Program-made: the position numbers and the translations under genes
The notes under the pieces: generated by a model
Databases searched by the model: none
The model's input: only the letters and a program-made list of their open reading frames with translations
What the model was told of the DNA's origin: nothing
Shown: positions 1-6,589 of the stretch, piece by piece
Position numbering within the stretch: position 1 is the stretch's first letter
Layout: the number at the start of each line of letters is the position of its first letter
DNA from: Acidobacteriota bacterium
Lineage (GTDB): Bacteria > Actinomycetota > Acidimicrobiia > Acidimicrobiales > Palsa-688
DNA length: 34,459 bases
Assembly (NCBI GenBank): GCA_028876385.1
Contig: JAGWSF010000091.1
Location: 1-34,459 of the forward strand
Direction of reading: 5' to 3'

Positions 1-806
1 GAGTGGCTGTCCTTGCCGTCGAGGTCCATGTCGAAGCCGGCGTCGCGCAGGGCCCGGGCCTTGCGCTCCTCGATGGCCTTGCACCAGATGAAGTCCTCGA
101 TGTCGGGGTGGCCGGCATCGAGGATGACCATCTTGGCCGCCCGGCGGGTCTTGCCCCCGCTCTTGATGGTGCCGGCTGACGCATCGGCGCCGCGCATGAA
201 GCTGACCGGACCCGAAGCCGTGCCTCCCCCGCGCAGACCTTCCTTGGACGAGCGGATCTTCGACAGGTTGACCCCGGCGCCGGAGCCCCCCTTGAAGATG
301 GTCCCTTCCTCGGTGTACCAGCGCAGGATGGAGTCCATCGAGTCGTCCACCGAGAGGATGAAGCAGGCCGACCCCTGCTGGGGTACGCCCTTGACCCCGA
401 TGTTGAACCACACGGGGGAGTTGAACGCCGCCCGCTGGTGAATGATGAGGTACTTGAGCTCGTCACTGAACGCCGCCGCCTCCTCGTCGTCGAGGAAGTA
501 CCCGTCCTTGCGTCCCCACGCGGTGATGGTGTCGACCACCCGGTCCACCACCTGGCGTAGCGACCACTCCCGGTCGGGCTCACCGAGGGTGCCCCGGAAG
601 TACTTCTGGGCCAGGATGTTGGTGGCGTTGACACTCCAGGAGGACGGCACCTCCACCCCGAGCTGCTCGAAGGCCACGGCCCCCGTTGCGTAGTGGACTA
701 TCCGGGCGTCACGACGCTCCCACTGGACGCTGTCGTAGGGACTCTCACCCGCGGTGGTGAAATACCGGGTGATACCGATACCCATGCGCTCGGGGGCTAT
801 TGCCAT
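1..806 (-). CDS. nrdJ: Class II (B12-dependent) ribonucleotide reductase, N-terminal part
   Basis: The first 268 codons of adenosylcobalamin-dependent ribonucleotide reductase, which reduces ribonucleotides to deoxyribonucleotides in the cytoplasm; the gene runs off the left edge. The protein begins MAIAPERMGIGITRYF and contains the family's stretches FNSPVWFNIG, GSACFILSVDDSMDSI (a conserved active-site cysteine region), FKGGSGAGVNLS and SGGKTRRAAKM. The ATG at 806 is fixed by an AAGGAG ribosome binding site at 813-818 with 6 bases between. It is the only gene reading left from the 807-1333 intergenic region, and its leader carries a promoter and NrdR-box-like palindromes (separate entries). 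No break is seen. The catalytic C-terminal part lies outside the window. Forward open frames over this span are antisense shadows. Confidence 0.95.
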   Translation of the reverse strand, partial: MAIAPERMGIGITRYFTTAGESPYDSVQWERRDARIVHYATGAVAFEQLGVEVPSSWSVNATNILAQKYFRGTLGEPDREWSLRQVVDRVVDTITAWGRKDGYFLDDEEAAAFSDELKYLIIHQRAAFNSPVWFNIGVKGVPQQGSACFILSVDDSMDSILRWYTEEGTIFKGGSGAGVNLSKIRSSKEGLRGGGTASGPVSFMRGADASAGTIKSGGKTRRAAKMVILDAGHPDIEDFIWCKAIEERKARALRDAGFDMDLDGKDSH

Positions 807-810
807 ACCT

Positions 811-818
811 CTCTCCTT
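811..818 (-). promoter_or_regulatory. Shine-Dalgarno of nrdJ
   Basis: Read on the minus strand this is AAGGAGAG, a near-perfect anti-16S match six bases before the nrdJ ATG. It is notable because many other genes here lack any ribosome binding site. Confidence 0.85.
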
Positions 819-819
819 C

Positions 820-853
820 TTGGACTGTCTGCGGGCTTGGACTGTCTGCGGGC
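820..853. repeat. Two tandem 17-bp copies in the nrdJ leader
   Basis: The plus-strand unit TTGGACTGTCTGCGGGC occurs at 820-836 and is repeated exactly at 837-853. The pair lies in the 5' leader of nrdJ, between the proximal NrdR-like palindrome and the ribosome binding site. It may be a simple slippage duplication or a duplicated protein or RNA binding site; nothing in the sequence decides between these. Confidence 0.9.
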
Positions 854-857
854 CTAA

Positions 858-873
858 CCACAAGACGTTGTGG
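858..873. promoter_or_regulatory. NrdR-box-like palindrome, proximal
   Basis: CCACAAGACGTTGTGG is a 16-bp interrupted palindrome (6 + 4 + 6). It resembles the known NrdR box (ACAC-A/T-A ... T-A/T-GTGT) in length, half-site sequence and position upstream of a ribonucleotide reductase gene. NrdR is the ATP-cone repressor of nrd genes; its gene is not in this window. Assignment rests on pattern and context. Confidence 0.65.
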
Positions 874-898
874 TCTCCTCGACGAGTGCGCCCGCCGC

Positions 899-914
899 CC
901 ACAACATGAGGACC
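899..914. promoter_or_regulatory. NrdR-box-like half-site, distal
   Basis: CCACAACATGAGGACC repeats the left half (CCACAA) of the palindrome at 858-873, 41 bp away, close to four helical turns. The right half is degenerate. NrdR typically binds two boxes an integral number of turns apart, so this could be the second site. It would lie over the predicted nrdJ transcription start. Confidence 0.4.
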
Positions 915-916
915 AA

Positions 917-946
917 ATTACAACACCGTAGTTTCACGCTTGTCAA
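917..946 (-). promoter_or_regulatory. Sigma70-type promoter of nrdJ
   Basis: On the minus strand the -35 TTGACA (941-946) is a perfect consensus and the -10 TGTAAT (917-922) has one mismatch, with an 18-bp spacer. Transcription would start near 908-910, giving an nrdJ leader of about 100 bases that includes both NrdR-like sites and the 17-bp tandem repeat. It is the best canonical promoter in the window. Confidence 0.75.
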
Positions 947-949
947 TGG

Positions 950-1180
950 CCGATCCCGGACAAAAAGGGCGGCCCGGGGGTGCTCGCGAAGGTTTGCGCG
1001 CCCCGCCGGACTCCTCCGGTTCCTGCTCGGCTCCCACCGTAGAAGGGGCCGCCTGTGGAGCAACAGGGGGACCAACCTGTGTTGTTCGCGGTGGACAAGG
1101 TCCCGCTTCTCCACAACCCCTGCACCGCCTCTGCGGGACGGTCGAGCGGGGCGACCACCGTACCCGCCCATATTTTTTTT
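950..1180 (+). ncRNA. Candidate structured small RNA ending at an orphan terminator
   Basis: No convincing protein is encoded here on the plus strand, yet the stretch ends in an intrinsic terminator (1133-1180). Further hairpins lie upstream: CCGGA/TCCGG (1006-1019), CCTGT/ACAGG around 1052-1067, and a longer pairing of CCACCG (about 1034-1039) with CGGTGG (about 1089-1094). The 5' end is unknown and no clear promoter was found; the nearest TANNNT is TAGTTT at 929-934. I could not match it to 6S, 6C, tmRNA, RNase P or SRP RNA by eye. The rest of the 807-1333 gap holds the nrdJ promoter region and the glpK leader hairpins. Confidence 0.35.
1133..1180 (+). terminator. Intrinsic terminator with no gene in front of it
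   Basis: GCGGG (1133-1137) pairs with CCCGC (1163-1167), and ACGGT (1138-1142) with ACCGT (1157-1161), leaving one bulged A. The stem is followed three bases later by TATTTTTTTT (1171-1180). The only plus-strand sequence upstream is the antisense of the nrdJ leader. Confidence 0.7.
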
Positions 1181-1231
1181 CCTGCAGGATCGGTGTGTAA
1201 ACGCCACCGGCAGGGTACAAAGGATGACAAC

Positions 1232-1259
1232 AGCCGCCGATGCTGCCCCCTCGGCGGCT
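1232..1259. repeat. Perfect 9-bp inverted repeat upstream of glpK
   Basis: AGCCGCCGA (1232-1240) and TCGGCGGCT (1251-1259) are exact reverse complements around the C-rich loop TGCTGCCCCC. A second, weaker CCCC/GGGG hairpin follows near 1286-1301. If glpK is leaderless from 1334 these lie in upstream DNA and would act as DNA sites or belong to another transcript. Confidence 0.7.
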
Positions 1260-1312
1260 CGCCCTGGCGCAGGCCCCTCTGTCCCCGCCCCTTCGACGGG
1301 GGGCCGCGCCGG

Positions 1313-1329
1313 GGAACTTCTAAAGTTCC
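1313..1329. promoter_or_regulatory. Palindromic operator candidate over the glpK -10
   Basis: GGAACTTCTAAAGTTCC is a 7 + 3 + 7 perfect palindrome ending five bases before the glpK GTG. It overlaps the TAAAGT hexamer (1321-1326), so a bound repressor would block transcription. GAAC and GTTC are 7 bp apart, not the 4 bp of a LexA box, so SOS control is unlikely. The cognate regulator is unknown. Confidence 0.55.
1321..1326 (+). promoter_or_regulatory. Leaderless-type -10 (TAAAGT) of glpK
   Basis: TAAAGT fits TANNNT and lies exactly seven bases before GTG 1334, so transcription would start at or next to the start codon. No ribosome binding site precedes the GTG, consistent with a leaderless mRNA. 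Confidence 0.55.
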
Positions 1330-1333
1330 GTCC

Positions 1334-2815
1334 GTGGCTGTGATCGTGGCTGTCGACGCCGGCACGACCGGGGTCCGTTCGGTCGCCATCGGCGAGCAGG
1401 GGCAGGTCCGGGGCTGGCGCTACCAGGAGTTCCCCCAGTACTTCCCCCGCCCGGGATGGGTGGAGCACGATCCCTGGGAGATCTGGGAGGCCGTGTCGGC
1501 CACTCTCGCCGGTCTGCTTGCCGATCTTCACGAGCCGGTGGTGGCCATCGGCCTGGCCGTCCAGAGGGAGACGACGGTCCTGTGGGACCGTCGGAGCGGC
1601 CACCCCCTGGCCCCGGCCGTCGTGTGGCAGGACCGCCGTACCGCCGAGGCGTGCGAGCGCCTCCGGGCCGAGGGTCACCTGGATCTGATCCGGGCCCGGA
1701 CCGGCCTCGTTCTGGACCCCTACTTCTCGGCCACCAAGCTGGCGTGGCTCCTCGGTGATGGAGGCGTCAGCCCCGACGCCGACACCGCCTTCGGGACCGT
1801 CGACTCGTGGCTCATATGGTGCCTGTCGGGAGGGCGGGCCCACGTGACCGACACGACCAACGCCGCCCGTACCCTGCTGTTGGACATCCACACCCTGACG
1901 TGGGACGACGAGCTAGCGGCGGTGTTCGGGGTTCCTTCGAGCGTGCTGCCCGAGATCGCCCCCTCGAGCGCCCGAGTGGCGGTCACCGCCGAGGGGGTGG
2001 TGGGCGGGCTACCCGGCGGCATCCCCATAAGCGGGGTGGCGGGCGACCAGCAGGCGTCGCTGTTCGGGCAGGCCTGCACCGAGGCGGGCATGACCAAGAA
2101 CACCTACGGCACGGGCAGCTTCGTGCTCATGAATGTGGGTAGCGAGGCGCCCCGACCGGCCGACGGCCTGCTCACGACGGTGGCCTGGTCCATCGGCGAG
2201 GTGTCGCCGGCGGCCACCTCCTACGCCCTCGAGGGCGCCGTATTCGTAACCGGGGCGGCGGTGCAGTGGCTGCGCGACGGACTCGGCGTCATCTCCGAAT
2301 CGGCCGAGATCGGCCCGTTGGCCGAGTCCGTGGCCGACAGCGGCGGGGCGGTGTTCGTCCCGGCTCTGACCGGCCTCGGCAGCCCGTGGTGGGACCCCAA
2401 CGCCCGCGGCACCATCCTGGGCCTCAGCCGGGGGGTGGGTCGGGCCCACCTGGCCCGGGCCGTGGTCGAGGCCATGGCCTTCCAGACCGCCGACGTGGTC
2501 GGCGCCATGCGGGCGGCGTGCGGCCGGGACATCCCCGAGCTGCGCATCGACGGTGGGGCTTCGGTGATGGACCTCCTGTTGCAGTTGCAATCCGACGTAC
2601 TCGACCTACCGGTGCGCCGGACGGCCTCGGCCGACAGCACCGCCCTGGGCGCGGCGTACCTGGCCGGTGTGGCCGAAGGGGTGTGGGACCTCGGGGACAT
2701 CACCGCCATGTGGTCGGCCAACGCCGAGGCGCGGCCAGGTCCCGCCCGCGACGGGGTCCTCGCCGCCTACCAATCGTGGGGCCAGGCGGTGCGCCGGGCC
2801 GTGGGTTGGCCCTGA
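1334..2815 (+). CDS. glpK: Glycerol kinase
   Basis: FGGY-family kinase of 493 residues that phosphorylates glycerol to sn-glycerol-3-phosphate with ATP. It has the N-terminal phosphate loop DAGTTGVRS, the glycerol kinase signature QRETT (residues 77-81), WQDRRT, DPYFSATK, GDQQASLFGQ (from G237) and the C-terminal DGGAS and TTALGAAYLAG-like motifs. The glycerol contacts known from the E. coli enzyme (Arg, Glu, Trp, Tyr, Asp, Phe) are all recognisable. The frame stays open upstream to 1055, but homology starts at MAVIVAVDAG and the GTG at 1334 follows a leaderless-type -10, so that start was chosen. The gene stands alone and converges on the ACT gene. A second, divergent FGGY kinase lies at 22084. 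Confidence 0.92.
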   Translation: MAVIVAVDAGTTGVRSVAIGEQGQVRGWRYQEFPQYFPRPGWVEHDPWEIWEAVSATLAGLLADLHEPVVAIGLAVQRETTVLWDRRSGHPLAPAVVWQDRRTAEACERLRAEGHLDLIRARTGLVLDPYFSATKLAWLLGDGGVSPDADTAFGTVDSWLIWCLSGGRAHVTDTTNAARTLLLDIHTLTWDDELAAVFGVPSSVLPEIAPSSARVAVTAEGVVGGLPGGIPISGVAGDQQASLFGQACTEAGMTKNTYGTGSFVLMNVGSEAPRPADGLLTTVAWSIGEVSPAATSYALEGAVFVTGAAVQWLRDGLGVISESAEIGPLAESVADSGGAVFVPALTGLGSPWWDPNARGTILGLSRGVGRAHLARAVVEAMAFQTADVVGAMRAACGRDIPELRIDGGASVMDLLLQLQSDVLDLPVRRTASADSTALGAAYLAGVAEGVWDLGDITAMWSANAEARPGPARDGVLAAYQSWGQAVRRAVGWP

Positions 2816-2899
2816 CCTCCCGATACCGCGGCCGGCACGGACCCGACATCCCCGACACGGCGGGTGGCGGCGGACGCTCGGGCGGGTAGGTCCCGCGGG

Positions 2900-3580
2900 T
2901 CAGCGGCTGGCGCCGGGCTGGGCGTAGCGCTCGCCCCGCCCGCTGAGCTCACCCCATCGGGTGTCGACGATGCGGGCCAGGGCGGTGAGCTGGCGGCGCT
3001 CGCGAATCCGGAACGGCCGTCCCTGCCGGCCGAGCACCAGGACCAGCCCGGCCACGTCGAGGTCCGCCCAGGCCACGTCGTCGGGAGCCGCCTCGCCGGG
3101 CCGGGGGGCGATGGAGGCCCGGCTGCCGGCCAGGAAGGCCTGCAACCACTCCGTCGGGGGGGTTGGGCCGACGCTGACCACCGACTCCCCGCGGTCGGGG
3201 TCGACGATGCCGGCCCAGTCGCTCTGGAAGTCCCGCAGACTGCTGCGGGCCAGGCTGGCGAGCAGCGGATCCACGGCGAACTGGGTGACCAGAGCCACCG
3301 CCGTCTCGAGGGCGTCGAGACGGGGATCGGCCAGCGCGTCGCTCGCCCGGCGGATGTCCTCCACGTCGACCCCGTCGACCTGGGAGATCTCCGATACGAG
3401 CAGCTCCACCAGCGACTCGGAGGGAAGGTCGACCACCAGCTCGTCGATGGCCCGCCCACCACCGCGTTCGAGAATCTCGATCCCCACCAGGTCACCGCGC
3501 ACCGCCCCGATACGGCTGGCCACGGCTCCTAGTGCCCCCGGGCGGTCGGGCACCCAGACCCGGACGGTGTAGAACGGCAC
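2900..3580 (-). CDS. ACT domain protein with an unknown C-terminal domain
   Basis: A 226-residue protein. Residues 1 to about 75 (FYTVRVWVPDRPGALGAVASRIG, ending near VDGVDVEDI) form a clear ACT ligand-binding domain of the kind that binds amino acids or other small effectors. The rest (about 80-215), with FRIRERRQLTALARIVDTRW at its end, looks like a partial GAF-like sensory domain, but I do not recognise it firmly. There is no catalytic or DNA-binding domain, so it may be a small regulatory or sensor protein. The GTG start has no ribosome binding site but sits seven bases after TAGCTT. It is probably monocistronic. Function unknown. Confidence 0.75.
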   Translation of the reverse strand: MPFYTVRVWVPDRPGALGAVASRIGAVRGDLVGIEILERGGGRAIDELVVDLPSESLVELLVSEISQVDGVDVEDIRRASDALADPRLDALETAVALVTQFAVDPLLASLARSSLRDFQSDWAGIVDPDRGESVVSVGPTPPTEWLQAFLAGSRASIAPRPGEAAPDDVAWADLDVAGLVLVLGRQGRPFRIRERRQLTALARIVDTRWGELSGRGERYAQPGASR

Positions 3581-3587
3581 GGTTCCG

Positions 3588-3593
3588 AAGCTA
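3588..3593 (-). promoter_or_regulatory. Leaderless-type -10 (TAGCTT) of the ACT gene
   Basis: On the minus strand TAGCTT is followed by exactly seven bases and then the GTG start at 3580. No Shine-Dalgarno is present. Confidence 0.55.
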
Positions 3594-3657
3594 CCAGCCG
3601 ATTGTGAACCGTTTGTTTCTGACAGTTGCCCGGCGGGTTACAGCCGGTGGTCTACGC

Positions 3658-3699
3658 CCGGCCCCAGCACCCGCCCGGCCCCAGCACCCGCCCGGCCCC
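3658..3699. repeat. 17-bp tandem repeat, about 2.5 copies
   Basis: The unit CCGGCCCCAGCACCCGC occurs at 3658-3674 and 3675-3691 and continues for 8 bases. It fills the gap between the plsC-like stop and the upstream region of the ACT gene. It is non-coding and could be a slippage product. Confidence 0.85.
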
Positions 3700-3716
3700 C
3701 GGCTATCGGCCCGGTC

Positions 3717-4436
3717 TCAGCCCGGCACCGGCGTGGGCTCGGCATCCGATCCCGGCGCCGCCAGCAGCCCCAGGTCCCGCTTGGCGTAATCGCCGACGCG
3801 CTCCTGGCCCGACAGGGCGGCGATGGCCCCCATGACCTCGTCGGTGAAAGCCCGCAGGGCGGCGCCGTCCAACGATCCGGGTCCCTCCCCTCCGCCGGTG
3901 GGGTGTTGCGCGGCGCTCAGCGGAGGTCCCATCCGGACCGTCACCGGCTTGAACAGCCTGGGCACCATCACCCCGATCGGTTGGACCTCGGCCGTGCCGA
4001 ACTGGGCCACCGGCACCACAGGAGCTCCACACTGGACGGCCAGTCGGGCCACGCCGGTGTGGCCCCGGTAGAGACGCCCGTCGGGCGAGCGGGTTCCTTC
4101 AGGGTAGATGCCGAGGACCCCTCCCCCGGCCAGGACCTCCCGGGCCGCGGCCAGGGCCCGCTCCGACGCGCTGCCCCCCTCGCGCTTGAGGGGGATCATG
4201 CCCACCGCCCGGAAGAACCAGGCGGTCTTCCAACTCTCGAAGTACTCGGCTTTGGCCACGAACGTGACCCGCCTCGGGACGCACAGCGGGAGGAAGATGC
4301 TGTCCATGAACGAGTGGTGGTTGGAAGCCAGGATCAAAGGCCCGGAGGGGGGCAGGTGCTCACGGCCCTCCACCCGGACGCGGTAGATGACCCGCAGGAT
4401 CGGGGTCAGAATGATCTTCAAGGCCCAGTAGGCCAC
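3717..4436 (-). CDS. 1-acyl-sn-glycerol-3-phosphate acyltransferase family (PlsC-like)
   Basis: A 239-residue membrane-associated acyltransferase expected to transfer an acyl chain to lysophosphatidate or a similar glycerolipid. The catalytic NHx4D motif is NHHSFMD, the phosphate-binding motif is YPEGTRS, and VPVAQFGT and an N-terminal hydrophobic segment (YWALKIILTPILRVIY) are also present. GTG 4436 was chosen because homology begins there and it lies four bases after the AlaC stop; the longer frame to 4538 would run through the AlaC coding end. It is the last gene of the SDR-ROK-AlaC-PlsC operon. The exact acyl acceptor cannot be read from sequence. Confidence 0.85.
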   Translation of the reverse strand: MAYWALKIILTPILRVIYRVRVEGREHLPPSGPLILASNHHSFMDSIFLPLCVPRRVTFVAKAEYFESWKTAWFFRAVGMIPLKREGGSASERALAAAREVLAGGGVLGIYPEGTRSPDGRLYRGHTGVARLAVQCGAPVVPVAQFGTAEVQPIGVMVPRLFKPVTVRMGPPLSAAQHPTGGGEGPGSLDGAALRAFTDEVMGAIAALSGQERVGDYAKRDLGLLAAPGSDAEPTPVPG

Positions 4437-4440
4437 CTTG

Positions 4441-5616
4441 TCACCCCAGTTTCGTGAGCACCCTGCGCATGTTCCGTATGGCCTGCTGTATCCGCTTCTC
4501 GTTCTCGATGAGGGCGAAGCGCACGAAGCCCTCCCCACCCTTGCCGAAGCCGACGCCCGGCGAGGTGGCCACCTCGGCCTCGGTGACGAGGAACTTGGCG
4601 AACTCGAGCGAGCCCATCTCCAGGTAGGGCTCGGGGATGGGCGCCCAGACGAACATGGTCCCCTTGGGCGGTTCGAGGGTCCAGCCGATCCGGTTGAGAC
4701 CCTCGCAGAGAGCGTTACGGCGCGAGAGATAAATCTCGTTGACTTCCTTGGGATAGTCCGGCGCCTCGTTCAGAGCCACGATGGAAGCGATCTGGATGGG
4801 CTGGAAGGTCCCGTAGTCGAGGTAGCTCTTGAGCTTGGTGAGGGCCTGGACGATCTCGCGGTTGCCGACGAGGAAGGCCACCCGCCACCCGGCCATGGAG
4901 AACGACTTGGTCATCGTGTACAGCTCGACCGCCACATCTTTGGCGCCGGGGACCTGCAGGACCGAGGGGGGCTGGAAGCCGTCGAAGGCGGTGTCGGAGT
5001 AGGCGAAGTCGTGCACCAGGATGACGTCGTGCTCCTTGGCGAAGGCCACGAGGCGCTCCATCCAGGCCAGGTCCACGCATTCGGTGGTCGGGTTGTGCGG
5101 GAAGGAGAAGACGATCACCCGGGGCCGCGGCCAGGTCGACTCCCAGCTGTCCATCAGGTTGGCGAAGAAGTCCTGGTCGGGGCCCAGCCTCACCTGTTGG
5201 ACGTCGGCCCCGGCGAACAGCGGGGCGTAGATGTGGATCGGATAGCTCGGAGTCGGCACCAGGGCGGTGTCGCCTGGCCCCACGAGCGTCCACATGAGAT
5301 GGGAGAGTCCCTCCTTGGCCCCGATGGTGGTGACCACCTCGGTGTCGGGGTCGAGCTCCACGCCGTAGCGGCGCAGGTACAGGTTGGAGATGGCCAGGCG
5401 CAGCTTCGGGATACCCCGCGATGCCGAGTAGCGGTGGTTGCGGGGGTTGCGGGCCGCCTCGGCCAGTTTCTCGACGGCCACCTCCGGGGAGGGTATGTCG
5501 GGATTCCCGAAGCCCATGTCCACGATGTCGCGGCCGGCTCGCCGGGCGTCGTCGCGCAACTCGTTGATGATGGCAAACACGTAGGGCGGCAGCCCGTTGA
5601 TCCGGCGGAACTCCAC
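4441..5616 (-). CDS. alaC: Alanine/glutamate-pyruvate aminotransferase, AlaC type
   Basis: A fold-type I PLP aminotransferase of about 391 residues. Landmarks are [10 protein letters not shown] near the N-terminus, [26 protein letters not shown] and the PLP-lysine motif [12 protein letters not shown]. This is the AlaC (glutamate-pyruvate) branch; LL-diaminopimelate aminotransferase is the closest alternative. GTG 5616 gives [14 protein letters not shown], the usual family start, and leaves a 10-base gap from the ROK stop. An ATG at 5658 in the same frame would overlap the ROK gene by about 30 bases and add residues not typical of the family. It is translationally close to both neighbours. Confidence 0.88.
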   Translation of the reverse strand: MEFRRINGLPPYVFAIINELRDDARRAGRDIVDMGFGNPDIPSPEVAVEKLAEAARNPRNHRYSASRGIPKLRLAISNLYLRRYGVELDPDTEVVTTIGAKEGLSHLMWTLVGPGDTALVPTPSYPIHIYAPLFAGADVQQVRLGPDQDFFANLMDSWESTWPRPRVIVFSFPHNPTTECVDLAWMERLVAFAKEHDVILVHDFAYSDTAFDGFQPPSVLQVPGAKDVAVELYTMTKSFSMAGWRVAFLVGNREIVQALTKLKSYLDYGTFQPIQIASIVALNEAPDYPKEVNEIYLSRRNALCEGLNRIGWTLEPPKGTMFVWAPIPEPYLEMGSLEFAKFLVTEAEVATSPGVGFGKGGEGFVRFALIENEKRIQQAIRNMRRVLTKLG

Positions 5617-5626
5617 GCTTATGAGG

Positions 5627-6589
5627 TTAGTGGCCCGCGCCGGCTGAACCCGGTGCATTAGCGGCGAGAAGTCCGGCGCCGATGGCTCCCGCCCGCGGTC
5701 CGAGCACGGCCGGCACGACGACGGGCATGGGCCGGATACCGCCCGCCTCCACCAGCCCTTCGAAGGCCTCCTGGACGGGGTCCATCAGGACCGCCCCGGC
5801 GTCGACCAGCCCCCCGCCGACCACGATCACCTCGGGATCGAACAGGTTGGCCAGGTTGGCCAGGCCGAGCGCCACCCACCAACCGAAGCGGCGCATGATC
5901 TCGAGGGCGGCGGCGTCACCCGCCGCCGCGGCGGCCGTCACGTGCTCCCCCTTGACGTGCTCGGGGTCCCCGCCGGCGCGGGCCGTGAGGTCCGCCGCGC
6001 CGCCCGCCACCGCCATCTCCCGGGCCAGGACGCCCAGGCCCGCGCCGGAGGCGTAGCGCTCCCAACATCCCTTCTTGCCGCACGGGCAGAGCGGTCCGTT
6101 GGGGTCGACCACCATGTGCCCGAACTCCCCGGCGAAGCGGTGGGCCCCTTCGATGAGCTGCCCTCCGCTGACGATGCCCCCGCCGATGCCGGTGCCGAGC
6201 GTCACCATGAGCATGTCCGACGATCCCTGGCCGGCCCCGACCCGGAACTCGGCCCAGCCGGCGGCCGTGGCGTCGTTGCCGACCCAGACCCGCGCCCCGG
6301 GAGCCCCGACCCGCAGAGCCGATCCGATTCGGGCTCCGGCCGCCCCGGCCAGGTTGGGGGCGAACAGCAGGGTGTCGGAGCGGTCGACCAGCCCGGGCAC
6401 CCCGACGCCGACCGCTTCGGGCATCCCGGGCGCGCTCAGACGCCCGGCCGCGGCCAGCACCGCCGACACCAGCTCCTCGGCGGTGCCCGGCGCGGCCATG
6501 TAGAGCGGCTCGGTCTCGGGCGCGCCCCGGTCATCCACCCGGATGGCCAGGAGCTTGGTGCCGCCGATGTCCACCCCGACGGCGCTCAC
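5627..6589 (-). CDS. ROK-family sugar kinase (glucokinase type)
   Basis: A 320-residue ROK protein: ATP-binding DIGGTK near residues 7-12, [10 protein letters not shown] with the catalytic Asp, GTGIGGGIV, and [11 protein letters not shown] followed by the zinc motif [10 protein letters not shown]. There is no N-terminal helix-turn-helix, so it is a kinase rather than a ROK repressor. Glucose is the likeliest substrate for this subgroup, but other hexoses are possible. The GTG start overlaps the SDR stop as GTGA, so translation is coupled. Confidence 0.88.
   Translation of the reverse strand: MSAVGVDIGGTKLLAIRVDDRGAPETEPLYMAAPGTAEELVSAVLAAAGRLSAPGMPEAVGVGVPGLVDRSDTLLFAPNLAGAAGARIGSALRVGAPGARVWVGNDATAAGWAEFRVGAGQGSSDMLMVTLGTGIGGGIVSGGQLIEGAHRFAGEFGHMVVDPNGPLCPCGKKGCWERYASGAGLGVLAREMAVAGGAADLTARAGGDPEHVKGEHVTAAAAAGDAAALEIMRRFGWWVALGLANLANLFDPEVIVVGGGLVDAGAVLMDPVQEAFEGLVEAGGIRPMPVVVPAVLGPRAGAIGAGLLAANAPGSAGAGH

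Noticed and set aside
13..693. Two plus-strand open frames (142 and 83 residues)
   Set aside because: They are antisense to the well-conserved nrdJ coding sequence, with low-complexity Arg/Ser/Pro translations typical of shadows in GC-rich DNA.
1232..1301. 6C RNA motif before glpK
   Set aside because: Two hairpins are present and the first loop is C-rich, but the second lacks a C-rich loop and the overall layout does not match what I know of the motif.
1313..1329. LexA (SOS) box upstream of glpK
   Set aside because: GAAC and GTTC are present but 7 bp apart; actinobacterial LexA boxes have a 4-bp gap, and glpK is not an SOS gene.
854..1891. A 345-residue minus-strand open frame over the intergenic region
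   Set aside because: It runs antisense through glpK and across the terminator and palindromes, with Gly/Arg/Pro-rich sequence and no family resemblance.
4438..5661. A 407-residue plus-strand open frame
   Set aside because: It is exactly antisense to alaC, has no recognisable motif and no start signal; long antisense frames are expected at this G+C content.
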